From contig CAWHVF010000008.1 of NCBI GenBank assembly GCA_963832785.1, forward strand, positions 62,001 through 126,000: a stretch of 64,000 nt of DNA, in the 5' to 3' direction. Position 1 is the first letter of the stretch. Each line of letters begins with the position of its first letter. The position numbers and the translations under genes are program-made. Shown here in pieces: positions 26,273 to 34,231 of this stretch. Under the pieces are notes generated by a model, which saw only the letters and a list, made by a program, of their open reading frames with translations, searched no databases and was not told the DNA's origin. Origin of the DNA: CAWBRT01 sp963832785. Lineage in GTDB: Bacteria; Acidobacteriota; Terriglobia; Terriglobales; Acidobacteriaceae.

Positions 26273-26503
26273 GCGCGTGGTTCTGCGGGCCGGCGGGCGC
26301 GGAGTCGAAGGATCCGCAGTCCTTTCAGAACAGCACACTGCTGCGATCAAGCTAAATGCAGAATCGGCCAGAGCTGCTCTATACGCCGCGGTCTCTGAGC
26401 CGAATCAGCTCGCAAAATACCGCGCGGAGCGCATACAACCGCGCTCTTCTTTCACGCTTCCTTTGAATCACTCTTGCGGGTTGCACGTATGGAGGTCGGG
26501 AAG

Positions 26504-27001
26504 GTGAAACTTACGAAGCTGATGCGGGCATTTACCTGGGTTATGTGCTTGCTCCTGGTCGAGGCGACTCTCTGCGCCGATGCGCCCGCCCTCCAGGCGC
26601 CGGCGGTGGCACCTACGCGCCCCGGACGAATAAGCCAGCTCGTGACGAAGCTCGGTTCCGGGCCTGATGCCCTGGTGGTCGCCCGCCTGCGGGACAGGTC
26701 CATCGTCTCCGGCTACATTGCCGCTTCCGGCCCATCTTCATTTTCCATCGCTGACCGCGAGACCGGCGCGCTGCGCACCATCGATTACGCGCAGGTAGAT
26801 CGCCTGGCCGGCTACAATCTGATGACCGGCACCGAGGTAGACCAGGATGGCGGTATTCGCGCCAAACTGGCGCGAGCGGTCGCCTTTATACTGCCAGCCA
26901 GGCGCGTGCCGGCCAACAATCTCAGCGGCGGCAGCAAGGTGTTGCTGATAGGCATTGTCTTAGGCGTTCTGATCGCAATCATAGTTGCCAAGGTCGTTTA
27001 G
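26504..27001 (+). CDS. Hypothetical exported protein with a C-terminal membrane anchor
   Basis: Protein of 165 residues from a GTG at 26504, which has GGAGG eight bases upstream; an ATG at 26489 is in frame. The N-terminal hydrophobic segment (FTWVMCLLLVEATLC) looks like a signal peptide. The central part, VARLRDRSIVSGYIAA...FSIAD, has the look of a small beta-barrel fold, and the C-terminus is a hydrophobic helix (VLLIGIVLGVLIAIIVA). The family is not recognised. It follows the kinase by about 230 bases. Confidence 0.65.
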   Translation: MKLTKLMRAFTWVMCLLLVEATLCADAPALQAPAVAPTRPGRISQLVTKLGSGPDALVVARLRDRSIVSGYIAASGPSSFSIADRETGALRTIDYAQVDRLAGYNLMTGTEVDQDGGIRAKLARAVAFILPARRVPANNLSGGSKVLLIGIVLGVLIAIIVAKVV

Positions 27002-27076
27002 GAACTCTTTACGAACCTTTTACTCAAGTTTTAGGGGCGCTGTCCTCTAATCAGAAGTGAAAGGGAACGAAGAGTT

Positions 27077-27298
27077 ATGGCGGCGACGATTGTGTTTTCC
27101 GTGTTCTGCCTGGCTTCCATCGTGTTCTTGATTTCCTTCTTTGTGGCGCTGTGGAATGACCGCCGAGGATCGCGCTGGGGCCTGAAGGTGCACCGCGAAG
27201 AGCATCTGGAGGCTCCCTCGCGCATTGCCATCGAGATCGACGGCATTACGGCGCGGAGCAAGGTGCTTTCCGCTCCGTTCCGTGCGCGGGCGCGGTGA
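27077..27298 (+). CDS. Small single-span membrane protein
   Basis: Protein of 73 residues. One strong hydrophobic segment (about 4-26, IVFSVFCLASIVFLISFFVA) is followed by a basic, soluble tail. A GAAGAG stretch precedes the ATG. Its stop overlaps a GTG of the next frame by four bases, suggesting that the two are read together. No family was recognised and support is moderate. Confidence 0.5.
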   Translation: MAATIVFSVFCLASIVFLISFFVALWNDRRGSRWGLKVHREEHLEAPSRIAIEIDGITARSKVLSAPFRARAR

Positions 27299-27312
27299 GC
27301 GCAGAGGGTTGT

Positions 27313-27579
27313 ATGTCGATCCAGGAAGTACCCACCGAAGAGCTGGCGAAATTTCTGTACCGCTACCACCAAGTTCTGGCTCCCTACCTCCACTGCAAAA
27401 CGCCTTCTCATGCGGAAGCGTGGGATGAGGTTTCCGACAACGAGCGCAGGCAGCTTGTCACGGCGGCGAAGCTGGCGCTTATGGAATTGCAGATCGAGGA
27501 GCACGAGAAAGACGCTTCCCAGCAGCAAGACCGGGAAAAATATTTCGCCAGGCCGGGAACAGCCGAATGGGGCTGCTGA
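27313..27579 (+). CDS. Small hypothetical soluble protein
   Basis: About 88 residues from the ATG at 27313 (MSIQEVPTEELAKFLYRY), with AGAGGG upstream; a GTG at 27295 overlapping the previous stop would add six. Composition is charged and helical (LMELQIEEHEKDASQQQDR), with no membrane segment. The family is not recognised. The even codon-position GC bias and tight spacing after the small membrane protein favour a real gene. Confidence 0.5.
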   Translation: MSIQEVPTEELAKFLYRYHQVLAPYLHCKTPSHAEAWDEVSDNERRQLVTAAKLALMELQIEEHEKDASQQQDREKYFARPGTAEWGC

Positions 27580-27630
27580 TCAGCCCAAGCGAACCGGCAG
27601 CGACTAAGCAGTTGCAGAAGATCAGGGACC

Positions 27631-28035
27631 ATGCCACAGGCAATCAGAATCAAAGGTTACGCTGAACGGGCGCTAAAGGAAACGAGCGGGCCGAGCCAAG
27701 GCAACGCGGGCGACGGGGATGAAACAGTTGAGGTTGGCGACTTCAGCCTCAACGTTTCAACGCGAAGGGCGAGGCTGCGCGGCGAGGAGCTTGACCTGAC
27801 CGCCGCCGAGTTCGATCTGCTGCTATTTTTGGTCAATCATCCCAAGCACATCATCACGCCCAAGACAAGACTGGCGACCAGCTGGAACAGAAACGGCGCC
27901 CGGCAAACGGACTTTCTGCAAGCCTTGCTTTCATTGCGAAAGAAGCTCGAGTCCCGCGACTCCTCTCACTGCTACATACGAACCGAACCGTGGGTGTTCT
28001 ATCTGTTCGACGCAACCGCCTCCTGGCGTCAATAG
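27631..28035 (+). CDS. Winged-helix DNA-binding protein (OmpR/PhoB-type effector domain, no receiver)
   Basis: Protein of 134 residues. About 34-130 match the OmpR-type effector domain: VEVGDFSLNVSTRRARLRGEELDLTAAEFDLL is its N-terminal sheet and first helix, followed by LVNHPKHIITP and a recognition-helix region with LRKKLESRD. No receiver domain precedes it; the first 33 residues look unstructured. It is probably a stand-alone transcription factor or one steered by protein contact. The target is unknown. It ends 83 bases before the convergent cstA stop. Confidence 0.75.
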   Translation: MPQAIRIKGYAERALKETSGPSQGNAGDGDETVEVGDFSLNVSTRRARLRGEELDLTAAEFDLLLFLVNHPKHIITPKTRLATSWNRNGARQTDFLQALLSLRKKLESRDSSHCYIRTEPWVFYLFDATASWRQ

Positions 28036-28118
28036 CCTGTAAATGCGCCGGATCGCGCAGCGAGCCCGGCGGCCGATGCGCGATCCGTAAGCAGTTATTC
28101 GCGGACCCCTGACCGGCT

Positions 28119-29978
28119 TCAATCCGCCGAGGCGGCAAGCCCTTTGTGAACTGCCGCCGGCTTAAGCCGCGATTTATCCGGCAGCATCACGGGGATGTCG
28201 TCCGGCAGGCGAACCGGTTCCTTGCTGTTAAGCAGCACAACCCAGCGCCGAACCGTTGCCACCAGAACAACAAATACCAGCGCCATCACCGCTATCGAGA
28301 GCACTATCAGCAGGTATAGCTGCTTTGGCAGGTAGTTATCGACGATGTTCAGGTATCCGGCATAGATGGTCACGAATGCCATCAAGATTCCGGGTACGGC
28401 GGTGGCCCAGGCGTATTTGGCCTTGCCGAGGCGGATCAACATGCTCGTCGAGATTATCAAAGCGCTGGAGGCAAGAAGCTGGTTACTGATGCCAAAAAGC
28501 GGCCAAATTGTCGCAATGTCACCCGTGTAGACGAGATACCCCCAGGAACCGGTAAACACGGCGCTCGTCAAGACAATACCAGGCATCCAATGCACCTCGC
28601 CAACCTTGGGGATGACTTTCCCAATCATCTCCTGCAGCAGGAAGCGCCCAACGCGCGTGCCGGTATCGACGGCCGTCAGAATAAACACCGCCTCGAACAT
28701 GATGGCGAAGTGATACCAGTAGGCCATCAGATGCCTCATAAACGGCACCCCGGAAAAGACGTAAGCCATACCAACGGCTAAAGACACCGCCCCGCCCGGA
28801 CGACCCTGGATATGCTCGCCGACGGCGGTCGCCAACTGCGGCAACTGCACAACCGACACCCCCAGTGCTTTGAAAGCAGCGGGCGAAGAGTTAATGGCGA
28901 AGTAATCGGCAGGAACCAGCACGCAAGCAGCCACCAGCGCCATGATCGCGACGAAGCCTTCCACCAGCATGGCTCCGTAGCCGATGAAGAGGATCTCTCT
29001 CTCATTGGAAATCATCTTGGGAGTGGTCCCGGTTCCAATGATTGCGTGGAAGCCGGAGAGCGCGCCACAGGCAATGGTGATAAACACAAACGGAAACACC
29101 TTGCCTGAAATCACCGGCCCGCCGCCATGGATGTACTGCGTCAAGGCTGGCATCTGCAAGGTCGGGTGGATGCAAACAATGCCGACCACCAGCAGAACGA
29201 TAGTGCCCAGCTTGAGATAGGTGGACAGGTAGTCGCGGGGGCACAGCAGCAGCCATACCGGCAGCACGGAGGCCACAAAGCCATAGACCGGGATAATGAG
29301 GGCAAGCTGGTGCTTAGAGAGCGACAAGAAATGCGACCAGAACGGCGATGCCGCCACATACGGGCCGGCCAGGATGGCGAGGAACAGCAGGACCACGCCG
29401 ATTATGCTGCCGCCCTTAACGTCGTCGGGGCGGATCTTGTGCATCCAGAGCCCCATCAGGAGCGCAATCGGCATGGTGATGAACACCGTGAACAGGCCCC
29501 ACGGGCTCTCGAACATGGCGTTTACCACGGCGATGGACAGGCCGGCCAGAGTAAGTATAAGAATGAACAAGAATGCGAAGGATGCGACGGCACCCGCCGC
29601 CTTGCCGACCTCACTTTCCGCAATCGAGGAAAGGCTCTTTCCTTTGTGGCGCACCGAGGCGAACAGCACCACCATGTCATGCACGCCTCCGGCCAGCACG
29701 GCGCCGATAAGGATCCACAGCGCGCCGGGCAAATAGCCGAACTGCGCCGCCAGCACCGGCCCCAGCAGCGGCCCGGCCGCGGCAATGGCGGCGAAGTGAT
29801 GCCCAAAGAGAACATACTTGTTAGTCGGTTGGTAGTCGTGGCCATCATTTAAGACCACCGCAGGCGTTGCCCGTCTTCCGTCCAGGACCAGGGCGTTCCT
29901 GGCCAGGAAGAGCCCATAGAATCGATAGCCGATTGCAAAAACCAGCAGCGCCGTAAAAACCAGAACTAGCGCGTTCAT
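28119..29978 (-). CDS. cstA: Carbon starvation protein CstA family transporter
   Basis: Protein of 619 residues with about 16 membrane spans. Family blocks include DGHDYQPTNKYVLFGHHFAAIAAAGPL near the N-terminus and FPFVFITIACGALSGFHA in the middle. Characterised relatives import pyruvate or peptides when carbon is short. It is the last gene of a minus-strand series beginning with the receiver-NuoE fusion, 94 bases after the HoxU-like gene, so it may be expressed with the diaphorase. That functional link is inference. Confidence 0.95.
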   Translation of the reverse strand: MNALVLVFTALLVFAIGYRFYGLFLARNALVLDGRRATPAVVLNDGHDYQPTNKYVLFGHHFAAIAAAGPLLGPVLAAQFGYLPGALWILIGAVLAGGVHDMVVLFASVRHKGKSLSSIAESEVGKAAGAVASFAFLFILILTLAGLSIAVVNAMFESPWGLFTVFITMPIALLMGLWMHKIRPDDVKGGSIIGVVLLFLAILAGPYVAASPFWSHFLSLSKHQLALIIPVYGFVASVLPVWLLLCPRDYLSTYLKLGTIVLLVVGIVCIHPTLQMPALTQYIHGGGPVISGKVFPFVFITIACGALSGFHAIIGTGTTPKMISNEREILFIGYGAMLVEGFVAIMALVAACVLVPADYFAINSSPAAFKALGVSVVQLPQLATAVGEHIQGRPGGAVSLAVGMAYVFSGVPFMRHLMAYWYHFAIMFEAVFILTAVDTGTRVGRFLLQEMIGKVIPKVGEVHWMPGIVLTSAVFTGSWGYLVYTGDIATIWPLFGISNQLLASSALIISTSMLIRLGKAKYAWATAVPGILMAFVTIYAGYLNIVDNYLPKQLYLLIVLSIAVMALVFVVLVATVRRWVVLLNSKEPVRLPDDIPVMLPDKSRLKPAAVHKGLAASAD

Positions 29979-30072
29979 ACCTCTCCCTTCTTTACCGTTG
30001 GATCAAGCATGCCCCCGCTCTGAGGAGCGGGAGCGAACAGTTTTCGCCGCGAGTGCTTCGCCGCGACTCGCC

Positions 30073-30612
30073 TTACTTGCGAGAGGCCACGATCCATCCG
30101 CCTCGGCAAAGGTTGAAGCATTCGCCGCAGGAGGCGCAGTCGGACGACACGGGGTCGACGAGCGCGGGCCGGCGGTCGATTCCTCTGCCCTTGAAATAGA
30201 CCACGCCGGCCTTCTTCACCTCGGCGCAGTAGCGCACGCACATGCCGCACTGGTTGCAATCGGCCATATCCGACCGGAATCGCGATCCCGTCAGGCCGTA
30301 CTCCCTGGCATGGTCCTGGCCGCAGGGCCAGATCAGCTCCAGGATGGTGCGGCGCATGCGCGTGAGCTTGTCGGACTTGGTTTGAACCTGCAGGCCCTGC
30401 TGTACCGGGTACAGGCAGGAAGCTACGTACTTCTTGCGGCCACGGGTCTGGATCTCGACCATGCACATGCGGCAGGCGCCGTAGGGCTCCAGCCGCTCGT
30501 CGTCGCAGAGCGTAGGTATGTCGATGCCTGCGGCCTTGGCCGCCTGCAGAATGGTGGCCCCTTCAGAAGCCTGCAATTGCCTGCCATCGATCTGCAAAGT
30601 TACGTTTTCCAT
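30073..30612 (-). CDS. Short NuoG/HoxU-like iron-sulfur protein
   Basis: Protein of 179 residues. The N-terminal [2Fe-2S] domain has cysteines in TLCDDERLEPYGACRMCMVE and YVASC. Two C-terminal 4Fe-4S motifs, CNQCGMCVRYC and CASCGECFNLC, follow. The middle, where NuoG and HoxU carry a His-Cys3 cluster, reads WPCGQDHAREYG with only one Cys, so that cluster appears lost. It is the electron-wiring subunit of an NADH-linked diaphorase, as in bidirectional hydrogenases or formate dehydrogenases. It starts 12 bases after the NuoF-like stop. Confidence 0.88.
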   Translation of the reverse strand: MENVTLQIDGRQLQASEGATILQAAKAAGIDIPTLCDDERLEPYGACRMCMVEIQTRGRKKYVASCLYPVQQGLQVQTKSDKLTRMRRTILELIWPCGQDHAREYGLTGSRFRSDMADCNQCGMCVRYCAEVKKAGVVYFKGRGIDRRPALVDPVSSDCASCGECFNLCRGGWIVASRK

Positions 30613-30624
30613 GATGTCCTCTCC

Positions 30625-32568
30625 TCAGGCCCTGAGTTCGCTGCCGGTTTGCTTGGTCGGCGGCACGCCAGCGGCGGGAAACGCTGCGACCTTGCGCACG
30701 GCTCTCTGTTTCGGCGGGCAGGTGGTATAACACGAGCCGCACTTGATGCATTTCAGTTGATCGACCATGTAAACCTTGTCGTCTTCCTCGGCCTCTGTCT
30801 CGGGCTTCACTTCCTGGACCGCATCCACCGGGCATACCTTGGCGCACACACCGCACCCGGAGCAGCGGTCGGGATCGATTTCAAAGGCGATGAGAGCCGA
30901 GCACACCTTGGCCGGACACCGCTTCTCCCGTATGTGGGCCTCGTACTCCTCGCGGAAGTAGCGGATGGTGCTGCGCACCGGGTTGGGAGCGGCCTGCCCG
31001 AGGCCGCAGAGCGAGGCGGTTTCCATCAGCTCGCACAGGTCCTCCAGCAGCTCGATGTCGCCCTCCCGTCCCTGGCCGGCGGCGATCCGGTTCAGGATAT
31101 TCAGCATCTGCCGCAGACCTTCGCGGCAGGGAATGCATTTTCCGCACGACTCGTGGGCCAGGAAGTTGATGTAGTAGCGGGCGGTGTCGACGATGCAGGT
31201 GTCCTCGTCCATTACGATGAGGCCGCCCGAACCCATCATCGAGCCAACCTGGGTAAACTCGTCGAACCCTACGGTGATGTCCAGCAGCGACTCGGGAATC
31301 ACTCCGCCCGACGGGCCTCCCGTCTGCACGGCCTTGAATTGCTTGCCGCCCGGGATGCCGCCGCCGATGTCGAACACAATTTCACGCAGGGTGGTTCCCA
31401 TGGGAACCTCTACCAGGCCGGTGTTGTTTACCTTGCCGACCAGCGAGAATATCTTGGTTCCGCTGCTGCTGGCGGTACCCAGGTCGCGGAACCATTGCGC
31501 CCCGTTGTTCACGATCAGGGGAACGTTGGCCCAGGTTTCAACGTTGTTAAGGCAGGTTGGCTTGCCCCAGAGTCCTTTGTCGGAGGTGTGCACGTACTTG
31601 GGCCGCGGCTCGCCGACGTGTCCTTCGATGGCGTTCATCAAGGCCGTCGATTCGCCGGAGACGAACGCCCCCGCGCCGCGGTGCACCTTTACGTCGAAGG
31701 AGAAGCCGGAGCCAAAGATGTTCTCGCCCAGCAGACCGTACTCGCGCGCCTGCTCGATGGCCGCCTGCGCGTGCTTGCATGCCAGCGGGTACTCCTGGCG
31801 CACGTAGATGAAGCCTTGCTTGGCGCCGATGGCGTACGCCCCGAGGATCAAACCCTCCAAAACACTGTGCGGGTTGCCTTCCAGAAGGCTGCGGTCCATG
31901 TACGCTCCCGGATCGCCCTCGTCGGCGTTGACCACGACGTACTTGGGCTCGCCTTCGGCCTGCCTGGTGGACTCCCACTTGGTCCCGGTCGGAAAACCTG
32001 CGCCGCCGCGCCCCCGCAGGCCGGATTTCTTAACTTCTTCCAGCACCTCCACCGGCCTCATTTTGGTGAGCCCCTTGGCCAATGCGGAATAGCCGCCCAG
32101 CGCGATGTAGTCGAGGATGTTCGCCGGGTCGATCAAACCGTTGTTGCCCAGCAGCACGCGCTTCTGGCGCTTATAGAACGGAATCTCTTCCGCCTGGCTG
32201 ATGCGTTTTCCGGTTTCCGGATCGACGTAGAGGCAGCGGTCGACGACTTCATTGCGCATCACGGTTTTCTCGACGATGCCGGGAACGTCTTTGACTTGCG
32301 CGCCCACGTAGCCGATGCCGCTTGGCTGAATGACCACCAGCGGCCCGCGCTCGCAAAAACCGTGGCAGCCGGAGCGCCGCACGCCAACCGATCCGCCCAG
32401 CCCGCGCTTCTCGATCTCTTTTTCGAAGCTGTCGGCCAGCCCTTCCGCGCCATAGGCGCAGCAGCCGGTTCCGGTGCAGACGGTCACCCACGTCTTCTTT
32501 TCCCGGCGCTGTCTCAGCGCCCTGTTTTTTAACTGTTGCAGATCCTGAAGAGTTCTCAGTTGCGGCAT
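30625..32568 (-). CDS. NuoF-like diaphorase subunit (HndC/HydB type)
   Basis: Protein of 647 residues, ATG at 32568 with GAGGAGG upstream. The N-terminal thioredoxin-like [2Fe-2S] domain has CTGTGCCAYG and CHGFCERGP. The FMN/NADH-binding core has GRGGAGFPTGTKW and NADEGDPGAYMDR, the 4Fe-4S site is SCGKCIPCREG, and two C-terminal ferredoxin motifs are CSGCGVCAKVCP and CIKCGSCYTTCP. This is the layout of the flavin subunit of NAD(P)-dependent or electron-bifurcating Fe-hydrogenases. No hydrogenase or formate dehydrogenase catalytic gene is in the window. It overlaps the receiver-NuoE gene by 13 bases. Confidence 0.93.
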   Translation of the reverse strand: MPQLRTLQDLQQLKNRALRQRREKKTWVTVCTGTGCCAYGAEGLADSFEKEIEKRGLGGSVGVRRSGCHGFCERGPLVVIQPSGIGYVGAQVKDVPGIVEKTVMRNEVVDRCLYVDPETGKRISQAEEIPFYKRQKRVLLGNNGLIDPANILDYIALGGYSALAKGLTKMRPVEVLEEVKKSGLRGRGGAGFPTGTKWESTRQAEGEPKYVVVNADEGDPGAYMDRSLLEGNPHSVLEGLILGAYAIGAKQGFIYVRQEYPLACKHAQAAIEQAREYGLLGENIFGSGFSFDVKVHRGAGAFVSGESTALMNAIEGHVGEPRPKYVHTSDKGLWGKPTCLNNVETWANVPLIVNNGAQWFRDLGTASSSGTKIFSLVGKVNNTGLVEVPMGTTLREIVFDIGGGIPGGKQFKAVQTGGPSGGVIPESLLDITVGFDEFTQVGSMMGSGGLIVMDEDTCIVDTARYYINFLAHESCGKCIPCREGLRQMLNILNRIAAGQGREGDIELLEDLCELMETASLCGLGQAAPNPVRSTIRYFREEYEAHIREKRCPAKVCSALIAFEIDPDRCSGCGVCAKVCPVDAVQEVKPETEAEEDDKVYMVDQLKCIKCGSCYTTCPPKQRAVRKVAAFPAAGVPPTKQTGSELRA

Positions 32569-33653
32569 GTTGCCTCCTCTTCCTTGCCAAGCGATTTGAA
32601 TAGGTTTTCCAGACGCCTGCGCGCCGGCTTGTGTAGATACTGCTTGTCGACTTGCACCACCGGCGCCAGGGCGCAGCAACCGAGGCAATGCACGGTCTCA
32701 AGCGTGAAACGCAGGGCCGGGTCCGTCTTGCCCGGTGCCAGGCCAAGCACCGAGGAGACCTGCGTCAGCAGTTCGGAGGCGCCCTTCACGTGGCAGGCGG
32801 TTCCGGTACAGACCTGGACGCGGTGTTTTCCGCGCGGCTCCAGGCTGAATGCTTCATAGAAATTGACGATAGTGAGGATTTCTTTGGCAGGCACGTTCAG
32901 CCTGGCCGAAATCCAATGCATGATGTGCCGGGGAATCCAGTTGAACTTCTCCTGGACGTCGAGCAAAACCTGGATCAGCGCGCTCTTCTGGAAGTCGTAC
33001 TTCTCCATGATGGCGTCGACGTCCAGCAGCTCGTCGCGCATATCGAGGATGGCGCGTTCCTTCTTCTTGATCTGGCCCAGGCTCTCGGCGTGGTATCTGG
33101 CTTCGGCTTCCAGGTAGGCCAGCTCTTCCAGCAGTTGGCCTTTATTGAGTCCGAGCGAATAGGCTTCGCCCAGCACGTTCATGGCTTCCAGCAGCAGGTC
33201 GTTCTTGTCTGCCGCCAGCGGCAGCACGACGACCTCGGCCGGTTGCTTGCGCAGCACGCTCAAGCTAACGCCGCGGCGCACAGATTCCAGGAGCCTTTCC
33301 GGTTCAAAAGGCTTGGTCAGGAAGTCGAAGGCGCCGATTTTCATCGACTCGACCGCCGAATCCACCGTGCCGTGCCCGGTCACCACTATGGGCACCGTCG
33401 ACGGCGCGCTTTTCGACAACTCGCGAAGAACTTCGGTGCCGTTCATGCCGGGCATTTTGAGATCGACCAGCACGACCTTGGGCTGGGCCGAGTGAACAAG
33501 CCGAAGGCCTTGCGCGCCATTGCGGGCCACGGCGGACCGATAGCCTCCGATTTCCAATGTTTGACGACAGCCTTCCGTGAACGTCTCTTCGTCATCGATT
33601 ACTACAACGTCGAGAGGCTGCGGTTCTACCTGCCTGACGACCTGCGTAGCCAT
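32556..33653 (-). CDS. Response-regulator receiver fused to a NuoE-like 2Fe-2S subunit
   Basis: Protein of 365 residues. Residues 14-125 are a complete receiver: acidic pair in VVVIDDEE, phospho-acceptor Asp64 in VLVDLKMPGMNG, Thr92, and Lys114 in FLTKPFEP. A helical linker (125-205) leads to a NuoE/HndA domain with the thioredoxin-type [2Fe-2S] cysteines C282, C287 (CTGTACHVKG), C323 and C327 (CLGCCALAP). A diaphorase subunit is thus wired to phosphorelay control. The gene overlaps the NuoF-like gene, its expected partner. The cognate kinase may be the one at 35584. Each domain is sure; the physiological meaning is inferred. Confidence 0.92.
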   Translation of the reverse strand: MATQVVRQVEPQPLDVVVIDDEETFTEGCRQTLEIGGYRSAVARNGAQGLRLVHSAQPKVVLVDLKMPGMNGTEVLRELSKSAPSTVPIVVTGHGTVDSAVESMKIGAFDFLTKPFEPERLLESVRRGVSLSVLRKQPAEVVVLPLAADKNDLLLEAMNVLGEAYSLGLNKGQLLEELAYLEAEARYHAESLGQIKKKERAILDMRDELLDVDAIMEKYDFQKSALIQVLLDVQEKFNWIPRHIMHWISARLNVPAKEILTIVNFYEAFSLEPRGKHRVQVCTGTACHVKGASELLTQVSSVLGLAPGKTDPALRFTLETVHCLGCCALAPVVQVDKQYLHKPARRRLENLFKSLGKEEEATCRN

Positions 33654-33727
33654 AGGCGACCTCCGAGGGTTTTTGGACCAGCACGCTTCAAGTCACGGGC
33701 TGCGTTCCATAATTCGACCTCTGTCTA

Positions 33728-33744
33728 TGCAGATTGCGTTCCAA
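33728..33744 (-). promoter_or_regulatory. Candidate sigma-54 promoter of the receiver-NuoE operon
   Basis: On the minus strand TTGGAACGCAATCTGCA has GG and GC separated by ten bases, close to the TTGGCACG-N4-TTGCA consensus. It predicts a start near 33717, about 64 bases before the ATG. Two sigma-54 activators are encoded just upstream. It shares TTGGAA...CTGC with the candidate before the STAS gene. Confidence 0.45.
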
Positions 33745-33999
33745 TCGCGGTCCGCGAAGCCGCAATCTGCAAATTGCCGCATGTTTGCCGGAAAAGCTCA
33801 GAGATTCAGCGAGTTTGGATTGTGAACGAGGCAAGCACGTTGAAGCCGTCGGAAACGCGCGCGTCGTGCAGTGGTACTTTTTGTAGCAGGCGAAAAATGA
33901 GTGATACGAAATGTACCGTTGAGCTTCTATTGAGGCCTGCAAAAGTAATGTCCCAGGCTTCTGATGGATGACCGATGTGTCTAGATCAAAATATTGAGA

Positions 34000-34117
34000 A
34001 CGTCATTCCGACCGAAGCCGTGCGCAGCGCGGCGGAGTGGAGGAATCTTGTGTTTTGCCGCGAAAACACAAGATGACTCGATTCCGGCGCTACGCGCCTC
34101 CGCTCGCCATGACGTCT
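34000..34117. repeat. Long palindromic repeat with CGTCAT ends, copy E2
   Basis: CGTCATTCCGACCGAAGC and GCGGCGGAG...GGAATC on the left are mirrored by GATTCCGGCG...CCTCCGCTCG and CATGACG on the right. The centre is a perfect hairpin, CTTGTGTTTT-GCCGC-GAAAACACAAG. It is similar in plan and wording to E1. It fills part of the 578-base gap between the NtrC gene and the receiver-NuoE promoter. Confidence 0.65.
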
Positions 34118-34172
34118 CTTTCTTGGATACACGTATCACTGTAATGGGACCCTAATCACATCGAACATGTGC

Positions 34173-34185
34173 TGTCCCTGGGACA
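34173..34185. promoter_or_regulatory. Short perfect palindrome, possible activator site
   Basis: TGTCCCTGGGACA is a perfect 13-base palindrome just beyond the NtrC stop and about 460 bases upstream of the predicted receiver-NuoE start. Enhancer sites for sigma-54 activators can act at such a distance. There is no further evidence. Confidence 0.25.
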
Positions 34186-34231
34186 TAGCATATGCAGCAA
34201 TCAATAGCCGCGCCGCCGCTGCGCTTGTGGC

